Shown: positions 47,680 through 55,879 of the stretch, piece after piece
Numbering within the stretch: position 1 is the first letter of the stretch
How the letters are laid out: each line of letters begins with the position of its first letter
Origin: Methylobacterium sp. FF17
Lineage (GTDB): Bacteria > Pseudomonadota > Alphaproteobacteria > Rhizobiales > Beijerinckiaceae
DNA: 64,000 bases
Reading direction: 5' to 3'
Assembly (NCBI RefSeq): GCF_025813715.1
Contig: NZ_CP107532.1
Location: 2,356,001 to 2,420,000, forward strand
The notes under the pieces: generated by a model
Databases searched by the model: none
What the model saw: the letters and a program-made list of their open reading frames with translations, nothing else
What the model was told of the DNA's origin: nothing
Position numbers and translations under genes: made by a program

Positions 47680-48366
47680 TCAGGCCTCCTCCCGAAAGAT
47701 CAGGTCGACCGCCTGCGCCACCACCGCCGGATCGTAGGCGTGGGGGCCGTCATACTCGATCGCCGCCACCGCGTAGCCGGCCTCGCGCAGTTGGGCCGCG
47801 TGGATCCGGGCGCTGCGCGCGATGGGGATCTGCTCGTCGCGGGTGCCGTGGGTGATGACGATGCGCGGGGCGCCCGATTGCAGGTGCACCGACAGGAACC
47901 CCGCCGACGAGACAAGGAGGTGGGTGGCGACGTGGCCGTTGGCCAGCCCGAGGGACAGGGTGTAGCTGCCCCCGTCGGAATGGCCGGCGAAGACGAGGCG
48001 GCCGGGATCGAGCAGGAAGCGGGTGCCGACCTCCGCCAGCGCCGCGTCGACGCGCTCGCGGTCGGGCCCGTGCCCGCCGATCACGAGGTCCCAGGTCGGG
48101 AACACCGATTGCGGCAGGAGGAGCAGGAAGCCCCGCGCCGCGGCGTGGTCCCGCAGCATGGGCAGGATCTTCTCCGCGCTGCCGCCGCCCCCGTGGAACA
48201 GCACCACCAGGGGGGTCGGCCGGCGCGGGTCGATGCCGTCCGGCACCAGCAGCAGGGCATCCCGCTCGGGCGCGAGCCCGAGGGGATGGAGGCCGGGCGG
48301 CAGCGGCGCCCGGGTGGGGAGACGGTGCGCGAAGGCGAGCCGCCCGGCGAGTTGCGGATTGATCAT
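47680..48366 (-). CDS. Esterase/phospholipase-type alpha/beta hydrolase
   Basis: The 228-residue serine hydrolase has the oxyanion region VVLFHGGGGSAEKIL, nucleophile elbow FAGHSDGGSYTLSL, the acid Asp in THGTRDEQIPI and His in YDGPHAYDP. The layout fits the PHB-depolymerase/LpqC or carboxylesterase group. No signal peptide is seen, so it is cytoplasmic. It precedes the SnoaL-like and OsmC genes on the same strand, separated by only 13 bp from the former. Confidence 0.85.
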   Translation of the reverse strand: MINPQLAGRLAFAHRLPTRAPLPPGLHPLGLAPERDALLLVPDGIDPRRPTPLVVLFHGGGGSAEKILPMLRDHAAARGFLLLLPQSVFPTWDLVIGGHGPDRERVDAALAEVGTRFLLDPGRLVFAGHSDGGSYTLSLGLANGHVATHLLVSSAGFLSVHLQSGAPRIVITHGTRDEQIPIARSARIHAAQLREAGYAVAAIEYDGPHAYDPAVVAQAVDLIFREEA

Positions 48367-48379
48367 GCGGGGAGCCGCC

Positions 48380-48751
48380 TCAATCCGCCTTGCCGGCGGT
48401 CGCCGGCTTGATCTTCAACTGGTCGATCAGCCAGCGCCAGCCGCCCCCCGCCTGGCGGCGCGCGGTCTCGGCCGAGATCGTGCCGTTGGGCAGGCGGGCG
48501 AAGGTCATGGCGAGGTCGCCGTTGCGGATCGCCGGCAAGGTCTCGGCGGCCGGAAACGCGGAGCGGCGCGCGAGCAGGTCCGTGTAGAACGCCCGGATCT
48601 CGGCGTGCCCCGTCGCCACCACCTTGCCGGCGGCCAGCACCGCATCCGGTTCGTAGAGCGCCACGAGGCCCTCCACGTCGCCCGCATTGGCGCGTTCGTT
48701 GAACAGGCGGGCGAGATCCTCGGGCTCCTCGGCGTGCACGGCTGTCGACAT
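48380..48751 (-). CDS. SnoaL-like / nuclear transport factor 2-fold protein
   Basis: A 123-residue protein starting MSTAVHAEEPEDLARLFNERANAGD with AAGGA upstream. It has the NTF2-like pattern GDVEGLVALYEPDAVLAAGKVVATGHAEIRAFYTDLLA and a C-terminal beta segment GGGWRWLIDQLKIKP. Members include ketosteroid isomerases and calcium/calmodulin-type association domains. It probably forms an operon with OsmC and the esterase. Confidence 0.8.
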   Translation of the reverse strand: MSTAVHAEEPEDLARLFNERANAGDVEGLVALYEPDAVLAAGKVVATGHAEIRAFYTDLLARRSAFPAAETLPAIRNGDLAMTFARLPNGTISAETARRQAGGGWRWLIDQLKIKPATAGKAD

Positions 48752-48795
48752 GGCGGAATCCTTTTCGGTTGGCGGGAGATGGATCGAGGTAGGGC

Positions 48796-49239
48796 TCAGG
48801 TCAGCAACGTGCCGGCCGCGTCGCGCACGGACACCGACACGGGGATGCCGGCCTGGACGCTCTCGGAGACGGTGCAGAAGCGCTGGAACTGCTCCAGCAC
48901 CCGGTCGATGCGCGGCACCGCCTCGGCGCTCGCCCCGAGGGTGATGCCCACCGTGATGCCGGTGATGCGCAGGCGGTTCTCGGCGTTGCGGGTGACCGCG
49001 CAGCGGGCCTCCGCCCGGAGGCCGCCGGCCTCCTGCTTGAACTTGGCCAGCGCGAAGACGAGGCTGGCGCACAGGCAATTGGCCACCGCGCTCACCAGCA
49101 ACTGTTCGGGGAACGGGCCCTCGCCGTTGCCGATCGGCGGGGCTTCATCGACGAGGAGCTGCGGCAGCACGCCCCCGAAATCGACCGCGAACCGGTAACC
49201 CTCGATCTGCGTGATCGTGATGCTCGGGCCCTCGCCCAT
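48796..49239 (-). CDS. OsmC family peroxiredoxin-like protein
   Basis: OsmC/Ohr-type proteins reduce organic hydroperoxides by two Cys residues. The 147-residue protein from ATG 49239 (AAGGGAG upstream) has both: Cys in VSAVANCLCASLVFALAKF and Cys in FQRFCTVSESVQAG. The first motif has an extra Cys two residues later. It is first in a three-gene unit with the SnoaL-like protein and esterase, which suggests peroxide or electrophile defence. Confidence 0.87.
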   Translation of the reverse strand: MGEGPSITITQIEGYRFAVDFGGVLPQLLVDEAPPIGNGEGPFPEQLLVSAVANCLCASLVFALAKFKQEAGGLRAEARCAVTRNAENRLRITGITVGITLGASAEAVPRIDRVLEQFQRFCTVSESVQAGIPVSVSVRDAAGTLLT

Positions 49240-49410
49240 GACGTCTCTCCCTTGTCGGCACCGGTCTTGTCGCGACCCGTCCGTTACTGATGGAACGTCC
49301 CGGGATCGGCCCCCGCTCCCGCGTCGCGTCTGACAATCCGTGGGCCCCGTCACCGGACCGGCCGGATCGGGACGCCGAGTCCGGCGGCCTCTGTTGACAC
49401 CCCCGGATCG

Positions 49411-49429
49411 TTGGCATACCAAATACCAA
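49411..49429. promoter_or_regulatory. Inverted repeat, candidate oxalate-regulon operator (site 1)
   Basis: TTGGCAT, 5 bp, ATACCAA forms a 7+7 inverted repeat with one mismatch. The same repeat with identical spacing is at 57292-57310 (upstream of oxlT) and in weaker form at 57758-57776. It is in the 388-bp gap upstream of the PAS-frc genes. Such sites are typical for GntR-type regulators, but no regulator gene is adjacent. Confidence 0.6.
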
Positions 49430-49577
49430 CGACGGAAGCAGAGAAAAAGCAAGTCGCCCAGCAAGTCGTTCGGGAAGTCATCGAGCCCGCTCATCGCGGT
49501 TCTGCGGCTTTCCCGAAAGCAAGTCCTCACGACGCTACCGGGCAGGGAGAGCCTGACGGTAAACAGAGGAGCGTTCC

Positions 49578-49631
49578 ATGCCACTCCAACCCATCAGCCG
49601 TTCGCGACGTCTCGGTCCCTGCGTACCGTGA
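49578..49631 (+). CDS. Short upstream ORF coupled to the PAS gene
   Basis: A 17-codon frame (MPLQPISRSRRLGPCVP) with a strong AGAGGAG site at the correct distance. Its TGA overlaps the GTG of the PAS gene (GTGA). The PAS gene has no ribosome site of its own, so this frame may load ribosomes for it by termination-reinitiation. A sequence error joining the two frames cannot be excluded. Confidence 0.45.
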   Translation: MPLQPISRSRRLGPCVP

Positions 49632-50110
49632 GGTCCGCCGGGGAGGGGCAGGTCGAGGGCCAGGGCCCGCAGGGCGCGACCTCGGCTCCCGAGATCGATC
49701 ACGCGGGACTGATCGCGGCGGCGGGCGACGCCATCGTGGTCTCCGATCCGGACGGCGCGATCACCCTCTGGAATCCGGCCGCCACGCGCATCTTCGGCTA
49801 CGCGGCGGAGGAGGCGCTCGGCCAGTCCCTCGACATCATCACGCCGGAGCGCCAGCGCCGCCGCCACTGGGACGGCTACGCCAAGACGATGCGGACGGGG
49901 GTGACCAAGTACGGCGCCGACGTCCTGCGGGTGCCGGCCATCCACAAGGACGGCCACGCCCTCTCCATCGCCTTCACGGTCGCGCTGCTGCACGGCCCCG
50001 ACGACCAGGTCACGGGCATCGCCGCGATCATCCGCGACGAGACCCAGCGCTGGAACGACGAGCGCGACCTGCGCCGGCGCCTCACCGAACTCGAATCCCG
50101 CGTCGCCTGA
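49628..50110 (+). CDS. PAS-domain sensor protein (stand-alone)
   Basis: A 160-residue protein from GTG 49628. A single PAS domain covers about residues 30-145: DHAGLIAAAGDAIVVSDPDGAITLWNPAATRIFGYAAEEALGQSLDIITPE, then TVALLHGPDDQVTGIAAIIRDET. There is no kinase, GGDEF or DNA-binding domain. The C-terminus is a charged helix (DERDLRRRLTELESRVA) suited to protein contacts. It is 120 bp before frc and shares its orientation and the upstream operator, so it may modulate oxalate use by redox or ligand sensing (inference). Confidence 0.75.
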   Translation: MRSAGEGQVEGQGPQGATSAPEIDHAGLIAAAGDAIVVSDPDGAITLWNPAATRIFGYAAEEALGQSLDIITPERQRRRHWDGYAKTMRTGVTKYGADVLRVPAIHKDGHALSIAFTVALLHGPDDQVTGIAAIIRDETQRWNDERDLRRRLTELESRVA

Positions 50111-50230
50111 GGGCGGCGCGTCGGACCCCGGCCAAGCCCAAGAACCCGGATCGACCGGGCAGACGTCACATCCCCCAAACAGACGTCACATCCCCAAGAA
50201 ACATCGCAACACGACAGGGAGAACGCCACG

Positions 50231-51481
50231 ATGACCAAGCCGCTCGAGGGTACCAAGATCATCGATTTCACCCACGTCCAGGCGGGGCCGGCCTGCACGC
50301 AGCTGCTGGCCTGGTTCGGCGCCGACGTGATCAAGGTCGAGCGCCCCGGCGCCGGCGACGTGACGCGCACCCAGCTCCGCCACGTGGAGGATGCGGACGC
50401 GCTCTACTTCACGATGCTTAACTCCAACAAGCGTTCGCTGACGCTGGACACCAAGACCCCCGAGGGCAAGGAAGTCCTGGAGACCCTGATCAAGCAATCC
50501 GACGTCATGGTCGAGAATTTCGGCCCCGGCGCTCTCGACCGCATGGGCTTCTCCTGGGCCCGCATCCAGGAACTGAACCCGGGCATGATCCTCGCCTCGG
50601 TGAAGGGCTTCTCGGACGGCCACCATTACGAGGACCTGAAGGTCTACGAGAACGTCGCTCAGTGCGCGGGCGGCGCCGCCTCGACCACCGGTTTCTGGGA
50701 CGGCCCGCCCACCGTCAGCGCCGCCGCCCTCGGTGACTCGAACACCGGCATGCACCTCGCCATCGGCATCCTCACGGCGCTCCACCAGAAGAACAAGACC
50801 GGCAAGGGCCAGAAGGTCGCCGTCTCCATGCAGGATTCGGTGCTCAATCTCTGCCGCGTGAAGCTGCGCGACCAGCAGCGCCTCGACGCGCTCGGCTACC
50901 TCGAGGAATACCCCCAGTACCCGCACGGCGAGTTCTCGGACGTGGTGCCGCGCGGCGGCAACGCGGGCGGCGGCGGCCAGCCGGGCTGGGTGCTGAAGTG
51001 CAAGGGCTGGGAGACCGACCCGAACGCCTACATCTACTTCACGATCCAGGGCCATGCCTGGGCCCCGATCTGCAAGGCGATCGGCCGCGAGGAGTGGATC
51101 GACGATCCGGCCTACAACACGGCGCGGGCCCGCCAGGACAAGATCATGGACATCTTCGGCACCATCGAGGAGTGGCTCGCCGACAAGACCAAGTTCGAGG
51201 CCGTCGACATCCTGCGCAAGTTCGACATCCCGTGCTCGCCGGTGCTGTCGATGAAGGAACTCTCCGTCGATCCGTCCCTGCGCGCCAGCGGCACCATCGT
51301 CGAGGTCCAGCACCCGAAGCTCGGCTCGTACCTGACGGTGGGAAGCCCGATCAAGTTCTCCGACATGCCGGTCGAGGTGAAGGCCTCGCCGCTCCTCGGC
51401 GAGCACACCGACGAAGTCCTGCTCGACCTCGGCTACACCCAGCAGCAGATCGAGCAGCTGCACCAGTCCCGCGCCGTCTGA
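50231..51481 (+). CDS. frc: Formyl-CoA:oxalate CoA-transferase (copy 1)
   Basis: Frc moves CoA from formyl-CoA to oxalate, giving oxalyl-CoA and formate. The 416-residue protein matches class III CoA-transferases. It begins [25 protein letters not shown], and the catalytic Asp is D169 in [10 protein letters not shown], the same number as in the Oxalobacter enzyme. The Gly-rich loop [11 protein letters not shown] is present. It is followed by a 10-bp perfect hairpin, so the PAS-frc unit ends here. A second copy is at 61126. Confidence 0.95.
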   Translation: MTKPLEGTKIIDFTHVQAGPACTQLLAWFGADVIKVERPGAGDVTRTQLRHVEDADALYFTMLNSNKRSLTLDTKTPEGKEVLETLIKQSDVMVENFGPGALDRMGFSWARIQELNPGMILASVKGFSDGHHYEDLKVYENVAQCAGGAASTTGFWDGPPTVSAAALGDSNTGMHLAIGILTALHQKNKTGKGQKVAVSMQDSVLNLCRVKLRDQQRLDALGYLEEYPQYPHGEFSDVVPRGGNAGGGGQPGWVLKCKGWETDPNAYIYFTIQGHAWAPICKAIGREEWIDDPAYNTARARQDKIMDIFGTIEEWLADKTKFEAVDILRKFDIPCSPVLSMKELSVDPSLRASGTIVEVQHPKLGSYLTVGSPIKFSDMPVEVKASPLLGEHTDEVLLDLGYTQQQIEQLHQSRAV

Positions 51482-51516
51482 GGCGGACGCGGCGCCGGGA
51501 GCGCCCGACGAACACC

Positions 51517-51540
51517 ACGGCGCGCCGCGAGGCGCGCCGT
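51517..51540 (+). terminator. Terminator hairpin after frc copy 1
   Basis: A perfect 10-bp stem ACGGCGCGCC / GGCGCGCCGT with loop GCGA, 36 bp after the stop, followed by CTCTCGTTC. A GC-rich terminator with a weak T-rich tail. Confidence 0.7.
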
Positions 51541-51641
51541 CTCTCGTTCAAGGGGACCGGGCCCGCGCGGTGGGGGCTTGCCCGGACGGCGTCCGGTGAG
51601 GCAGGCGCGGTCCCGGTCTCGAAGGTGAGGTCGACCCTCCG

Positions 51642-52868
51642 ATGCGATTTGCCCTGCGCACCCTGATCCCCGAAGCCGCGCCCCTCAGCCTGCGCGAGCG
51701 CCTGCGCGCGGCCGGCGGGGCGCTCGTCGGCATCCTCGCCACGGGGCTGGTCTGCCGCGCGGCGCTGGGGCCCGAGACCGCCCTGCCGATCCTGATCGCC
51801 CCGATGGGGGCCTCGGCGGTGCTGCTGTTCGCGGTGCCGGCGAGCCCCCTGGCCCAGCCCTGGTCGATCGTCGGCGGCAACGCGGTGGCGGCCCTCGTCG
51901 GCGTCACCGCCGCGCTGCTGGTGCCCAACCCCTACGTCGCCGCCGCGCTCGCCATCAGCGTCGCCATCGCGCTGATGATGGCTTTGCGCTGCCTGCACCC
52001 GCCGAGCGGCGCCGTGGCGCTGACGGCGGTGCTCGGCGGCGCCCCGATCCGCGAGCTCGGCTACGGCTTCGCCCTGTGGCCGGTGGCGGCGAACTCGCTG
52101 CTGCTGCTGGCGGTGGCGCTGCTGTTCAACAACCTGACGGGGCGGGCCTACCCGCACGTCCTGCCGAAGGCGCCGGCCGGCCACGGCACCGGCGACCCGG
52201 CGCCGTCCGCGCGGGCCGGCATCACCGCCTCCGACCTCGACGCGGTGCTCAAGGATTTCGACCAGGTCCTCGACGTGCGCCGCTCCGACCTCGAGGCGAT
52301 CGTGCTGCAGGCGCAGATCCACTCCTACCGGCGCCGCACCGGCCAGGCGACCTGCGCGGAGATCATGTCCCGCGACGTCATCGCCATCGGCCCCGAGGCG
52401 CCCCTGCACGAGGCCCTCGACCTCCTGCGGCGCCACCACATCAAGGCCCTGCCGGTCACCGACGAGGGCGCGCGGGTGCTCGGCATCGTCACCCAGACCG
52501 ACCTCCTCGACAAGACGCGCTGGGATCAGGCCGGGCCGCGCCTCGGCCCGCGCCGCCGCCTCAGCCTGACGCTCAGCCGGGGCCGCGCCCCGCATGGCTG
52601 CGTGGAGGACATCATGACGGCGCCCGTGATCAGCGCGCGCCCCGACACCCCCATCGCCGACCTCGTGCTCTGGATGTCGGATGCGGGCCTGCACCACCTG
52701 CCCGTGGTGGGGCCGGACGAGCGCCTCGTCGGCATCGTCTCGCAGACGGACCTCGTGGCCGAACTCCTCGCCGATGCCGCCGAGCGCCACCGGCCCGCCG
52801 GCGATGCGAAGCGGGATTCGGGGATCCACCCGGTGGGGCGGCAACCCGCGACGCCTCTGCCGGTCTGA
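51642..52868 (+). CDS. HPP family membrane protein with C-terminal CBS domain pair
   Basis: A 408-residue protein. The first ~175 residues are the HPP membrane domain with four helices and the family signature RCLHPPSGAVALTAVLG. The C-terminal half has two CBS motifs: EIMSRDVIAIGPEAPLHEALDLLRRHHIKALPVTDE and DIMTAPVISARPDTPIADLVLWMSDAGLHHLPVVG. HPP proteins include plastid nitrite carriers, and CBS pairs sense adenine nucleotides. It is directly downstream of frc, so an anion-transport role is possible (inference). Confidence 0.88.
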   Translation: MRFALRTLIPEAAPLSLRERLRAAGGALVGILATGLVCRAALGPETALPILIAPMGASAVLLFAVPASPLAQPWSIVGGNAVAALVGVTAALLVPNPYVAAALAISVAIALMMALRCLHPPSGAVALTAVLGGAPIRELGYGFALWPVAANSLLLLAVALLFNNLTGRAYPHVLPKAPAGHGTGDPAPSARAGITASDLDAVLKDFDQVLDVRRSDLEAIVLQAQIHSYRRRTGQATCAEIMSRDVIAIGPEAPLHEALDLLRRHHIKALPVTDEGARVLGIVTQTDLLDKTRWDQAGPRLGPRRRLSLTLSRGRAPHGCVEDIMTAPVISARPDTPIADLVLWMSDAGLHHLPVVGPDERLVGIVSQTDLVAELLADAAERHRPAGDAKRDSGIHPVGRQPATPLPV

Positions 52869-53171
52869 TCCCGGAAGGCTCTCGCCGCCCCGCCTTTCCG
52901 GGAACCCGCGGGTCCCCTCTCCTTCGGGCGGAGGACAGGGTGAGGGACGTGGCCTCTCCGGGGATGGACGATCCCTCACCCCGAACCTCACCCGAAGAGG
53001 AGGGAGCCCCGCGTCGGGCGTCTCGGCCTTGCGAACCCGTCAACCGAACGCCGCATGAGGCCGCCGCGTCGGCGCCCGGAGGCATGCGGGGCGCTCAAGG
53101 CCGGGTGGCGTCCGGCCAGTTCGCGTGAACCGAAGCCGGGCTCCGGCGGTATCCGCCGCGAAGGAGTCCGC
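52869..53171. repeat. Intergenic region with a long palindromic repeat element (52914-53004)
   Basis: The arms are CCCTCTCCTTCGGGCGGAGG...AGGGTGAGGGA and TCCCTCACCC...ACCCGAAGAGGAGGG, separated by about 25 bp (52948-52971). They pair imperfectly over about 30 bp and resemble intergenic REP/BIME-type elements. The element is distinct in sequence from the 250-bp array at 39416-40270 but of the same style. No gene is supported in the region. Confidence 0.6.
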
Positions 53172-53216
53172 ATGAGCACCGAGACATGATGAGCACCGAG
53201 ACATGAGCACCGAGAC
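53172..53216 (+). repeat. Three direct copies of a start-codon segment
   Basis: ATGAGCACCGAGAC occurs at 53172, 53189 and 53203. The first two copies meet TGA after five codons; the third opens the EthD-like gene. Each TGA overlaps the next ATG (ATGA), so ribosomes loaded at AAGGAG (53161) at the first copy would need to reinitiate. It looks like a recent slipped duplication of the 5' end. Confidence 0.75.
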
Positions 53217-54228
53217 CAACCGCCGCGACGGAGCCGACCTCTCTCGCTCGGACCTGCTGCAGCGTCCGCCGCACGGCCGCCTCGTCGGCGCGACGACGAA
53301 GCCCCTGATCGTGACGCCGACCTTCGTCTCGCGCACCGACGCGACCCCGGAGGCGGTGCGCCCGCACGATGCGGGCTCGGGCGTGAACCGCTCCGGCGCC
53401 GAGGTCGCCCATCCGGACCGGCACCCGAGCGCCCTGGCCCTGGAGCCGGACCCGAACCGCGCCTTCGAGCATTTCGACGAATACTGGCGCAAGGTGCACG
53501 GCCCGAAATTCGCCTATGCGGAGCCCGGCGCCGCCAACGACGCGGTGCTGCGCTACGACCAGCTCCACCGGATCGCCTCCGGCCCGTCCTCGGCCTTCCG
53601 GCCGCCCTACCGGGCCATGGTGGACGGGAGCGGCCGCCTCGTCGGCGACCCCGCCGCCCGCGTGCCGGCCTATCGCCGCCCGCGCTGGGATGGCCTCGCC
53701 TACATCGCCTACGGGTCCGAAACCGAGATCACGGCGGTGCTCGGTCAGGAGCAGTACGCCAGGCGCATCATCGCCGACGAGCAGGTCGCCTTCCGGATGG
53801 TGACGCGCGAAGTCGCCCGGGAATACATCATCATCCCGAGCGAGCGGCACCGCGACCCGGTCAGCCTCGTCAAGATCCACCGCCGGCGCCCGGACCTGAC
53901 GCGCGCCGCGTTCCAGGAACGCTGGCTCGGGGTCCATGCCGACCTCGTGGCCGGCAAGGCGGCGAGCGCGGCCTATGTCCGGCGCTACGCCCAGCTCCAC
54001 CCCTTCGGATCGACCCAGGACGATCCCGAAGGCTCCCGGATCGACGGCATCTCGGTCCTGTCCTTCGCTTCCCTGAACGACGTCGAGGATTACCTGATCA
54101 CGCCCGACCACGCGGCCATCGAGGCGGACGAGGCGGACTTCACCGATCCGGCCGCCTCGGAGTTCTGGACGGCGGTGACCTACGCCGTGATCAACCGCCT
54201 GATGCCGGAACTTGCGACCGAGCGCTGA
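53203..54228 (+). CDS. Protein with two EthD-like domains
   Basis: A 341-residue protein. Two dimeric alpha+beta-barrel (EthD) segments can be seen: EHFDEYWRKVHGPKFAYAEPG with RYDQLHRI, and RAAFQERWLGVHADLVAG with YVRRYAQLHPFG. The central part and N-terminal 65 residues are extra. EthD-like proteins are small oxygenase or accessory domains with unclear chemistry. The gene starts at the third of three tandem ATGAGCACCGAGAC copies. It is in the oxalate region, but a link to it is not shown. Confidence 0.8.
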   Translation: MSTETNRRDGADLSRSDLLQRPPHGRLVGATTKPLIVTPTFVSRTDATPEAVRPHDAGSGVNRSGAEVAHPDRHPSALALEPDPNRAFEHFDEYWRKVHGPKFAYAEPGAANDAVLRYDQLHRIASGPSSAFRPPYRAMVDGSGRLVGDPAARVPAYRRPRWDGLAYIAYGSETEITAVLGQEQYARRIIADEQVAFRMVTREVAREYIIIPSERHRDPVSLVKIHRRRPDLTRAAFQERWLGVHADLVAGKAASAAYVRRYAQLHPFGSTQDDPEGSRIDGISVLSFASLNDVEDYLITPDHAAIEADEADFTDPAASEFWTAVTYAVINRLMPELATER

Positions 54229-54298
54229 CGCCGCCTCCGCCCGCCCGCGGGACGGAGCGGCGTCGCTCGGGCCGCGCGGCCGGGGCTGGTGAACCGCC

Positions 54299-55243
54299 TC
54301 AGGGTTGGACGGTGAAGCGCTGGCTGTATTCGACGGGGCCGTCGTTATGGCTCACGTCGACCCGGTACAGGCCCGGGGGCCAGCCCGCATCGGGCTTGCT
54401 CAGGCTGGACGAGACGGTGGGACTCGCCCCCAGCGGGATCGAGGTGGTGGCGATCGTGTAATTCGCCGGTGCGCCGTCCGCCTTCTCGGCGATCCAGGCC
54501 GTCGTCAGGCTGTCGCCGGTCTTGACCGCGCGGACCGCCAGAGCCAGCAGGATCTTGGGCGTGGTGCGGGCGAAGACCGTCTGGGGCGGGACGTCGCCGT
54601 CGCCCGGGAAGGTCATGGCCTTCGCGACATGGGCCGAATCCGACGGTGACGGGGCCGAGCCCGCGAAGGCCACCGACGCCGCGGCGGCCGCCATCGGCGC
54701 GGCCGCGGCGGGCACCGGCGCGACCGGCGACGGAGCCGCGGCGACGGGCGCCCTGGCCGGCGCGCTGTCGCAGCGGCGCAGCGACTCGTAGGCCTCGGGG
54801 AACCCGGCGAGCTTGAAGTCCGCGTCGGCGCCGTCGAGCTTGAGCACCATGATCTTGGCGGCCAGGAGGTTCGGCACGATGGTGTCGGGCAGGAGCGCCG
54901 TCAGGCTCTGGCCGTCGCCCGTCCAGGCCGATTTCGCGATGACGACCTTCTTGTCGAGGACGAACGGCACCCGGAGCTTCTCGTCCTTGTCCCAGGTCCA
55001 GTGCTCGTAGACGAAGCTCAGGAGGGCCTGGTCCCCCGCCAGCGCGAAGATCAGGGCGTTCACGGCGTCGTCGTCGTCGGGGTCCTTGTAGGACTTGCTC
55101 ATCAGGCAGACCGGCCCCTTCGTGCCGGGCGCCGTGCGCTCGATCTCCCAGCCCTTGACCGTCTCGAACGGGGTCTCGCCCGCCGCCCGCGCGGGGCCGG
55201 CGAGCAGGAGGGCCAGGGCCGTCACGGTGGCGATGCGTCTCAT
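54299..55243 (-). CDS. Secreted two-part hypothetical protein
   Basis: A 314-residue protein with signal peptide (MRRIATVTALALLLAGPARA) and GGAGGA upstream. The N-terminal domain (about 30-160) contains GWEIERTAPGTKGPVCLMSKSYKDPDDDDAVNALIF and one further Cys (LRRCDSA). A low-complexity Ala/Pro linker (about 160-200) leads to a beta-rich C-domain ending WPPGLYRVDVSHNDGPVEYSQRF. It is probably periplasmic or surface-exposed. Not recognised. Confidence 0.7.
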   Translation of the reverse strand: MRRIATVTALALLLAGPARAAGETPFETVKGWEIERTAPGTKGPVCLMSKSYKDPDDDDAVNALIFALAGDQALLSFVYEHWTWDKDEKLRVPFVLDKKVVIAKSAWTGDGQSLTALLPDTIVPNLLAAKIMVLKLDGADADFKLAGFPEAYESLRRCDSAPARAPVAAAPSPVAPVPAAAAPMAAAAASVAFAGSAPSPSDSAHVAKAMTFPGDGDVPPQTVFARTTPKILLALAVRAVKTGDSLTTAWIAEKADGAPANYTIATTSIPLGASPTVSSSLSKPDAGWPPGLYRVDVSHNDGPVEYSQRFTVQP

Positions 55244-55325
55244 GGTGTCCTCCGGGCGACGGGGGCGTCGCCATGGCCATCGACCTGCGCGGCCGACAGG
55301 AGCGCGGAGGCAGTGCGGACGAAGC

Positions 55326-55733
55326 TTAGCGGCCAAGTTCCGAATATAGCCAGGACGCGGCGGGGCCCTCTTCGAAGATCGGTAAACAATCCCTCGCTGC
55401 GGCGGAGGGTGAGGACCCGCGGGGATTCCCGGCGCGCAGGCCCGTCCGATCCGCCGGTGCCTGCGCCGCGCAGGGCAGCCGTGGGCCCGCGATCCCATCC
55501 TCCGCCCGGTCTCCCGCCAGCGCCTCGAACGGCAACCAGCCGGTGAACGGATCGAGCGCCGCGGGATCGGCCGACCGGTACCAGCGCCAGACCTGATGCG
55601 CCGCGTTCGGCGCGTACCAGCGCCCGCGCCGTCCCTCCGCCAGGATGGGGCCGAGGGTAAGATGGTTGAGCCAGATCCGCGCTACCGTCTCCGGGGCGGT
55701 GGACATCGGGTGCCAGGGGGCGGTGGGCGGCAT
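55326..55733 (-). CDS. Hypothetical protein (135 aa)
   Basis: An unrecognised 135-residue protein. The first 75 residues look folded and Trp-rich (WLNHLTLGPILAEGRRGRWYAP, HQVWRWYRSADPAALDPFTGWLPFEAL). The last 60 are Ala/Pro/Arg-rich and may be poorly conserved. Start may be ATG 55733 or the internal Met at 55706. It lies between the secreted protein gene and oxlT, all on the minus strand. Confidence 0.5.
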   Translation of the reverse strand: MPPTAPWHPMSTAPETVARIWLNHLTLGPILAEGRRGRWYAPNAAHQVWRWYRSADPAALDPFTGWLPFEALAGDRAEDGIAGPRLPCAAQAPADRTGLRAGNPRGSSPSAAARDCLPIFEEGPAASWLYSELGR

Positions 55734-55805
55734 CGAGCATCTCCGGTGCGACGGGCGGGGCTTCGACGTGTAGAGCGGGGCTTCGAGGCGTGAGCCCGGC
55801 TCCGA

Positions 55806-55847
55806 AAACGGGCGCGGGGGCCTGGACGTGGTGTCCGGCCCCCGCGC
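55806..55847 (-). terminator. Intrinsic terminator of oxlT
   Basis: An 11-bp perfect stem GCGCGGGGGCC / GGCCCCCGCGC with an additional inner GGAC/GTCC stem. On the minus strand it is followed by CCGTTTTCGG. It lies 33 bp past the oxlT stop and marks the end of that transcript. Confidence 0.8.
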
Positions 55848-55879
55848 GTCGTGGCGACGGTGATCCCGTCAGTCCGGCC

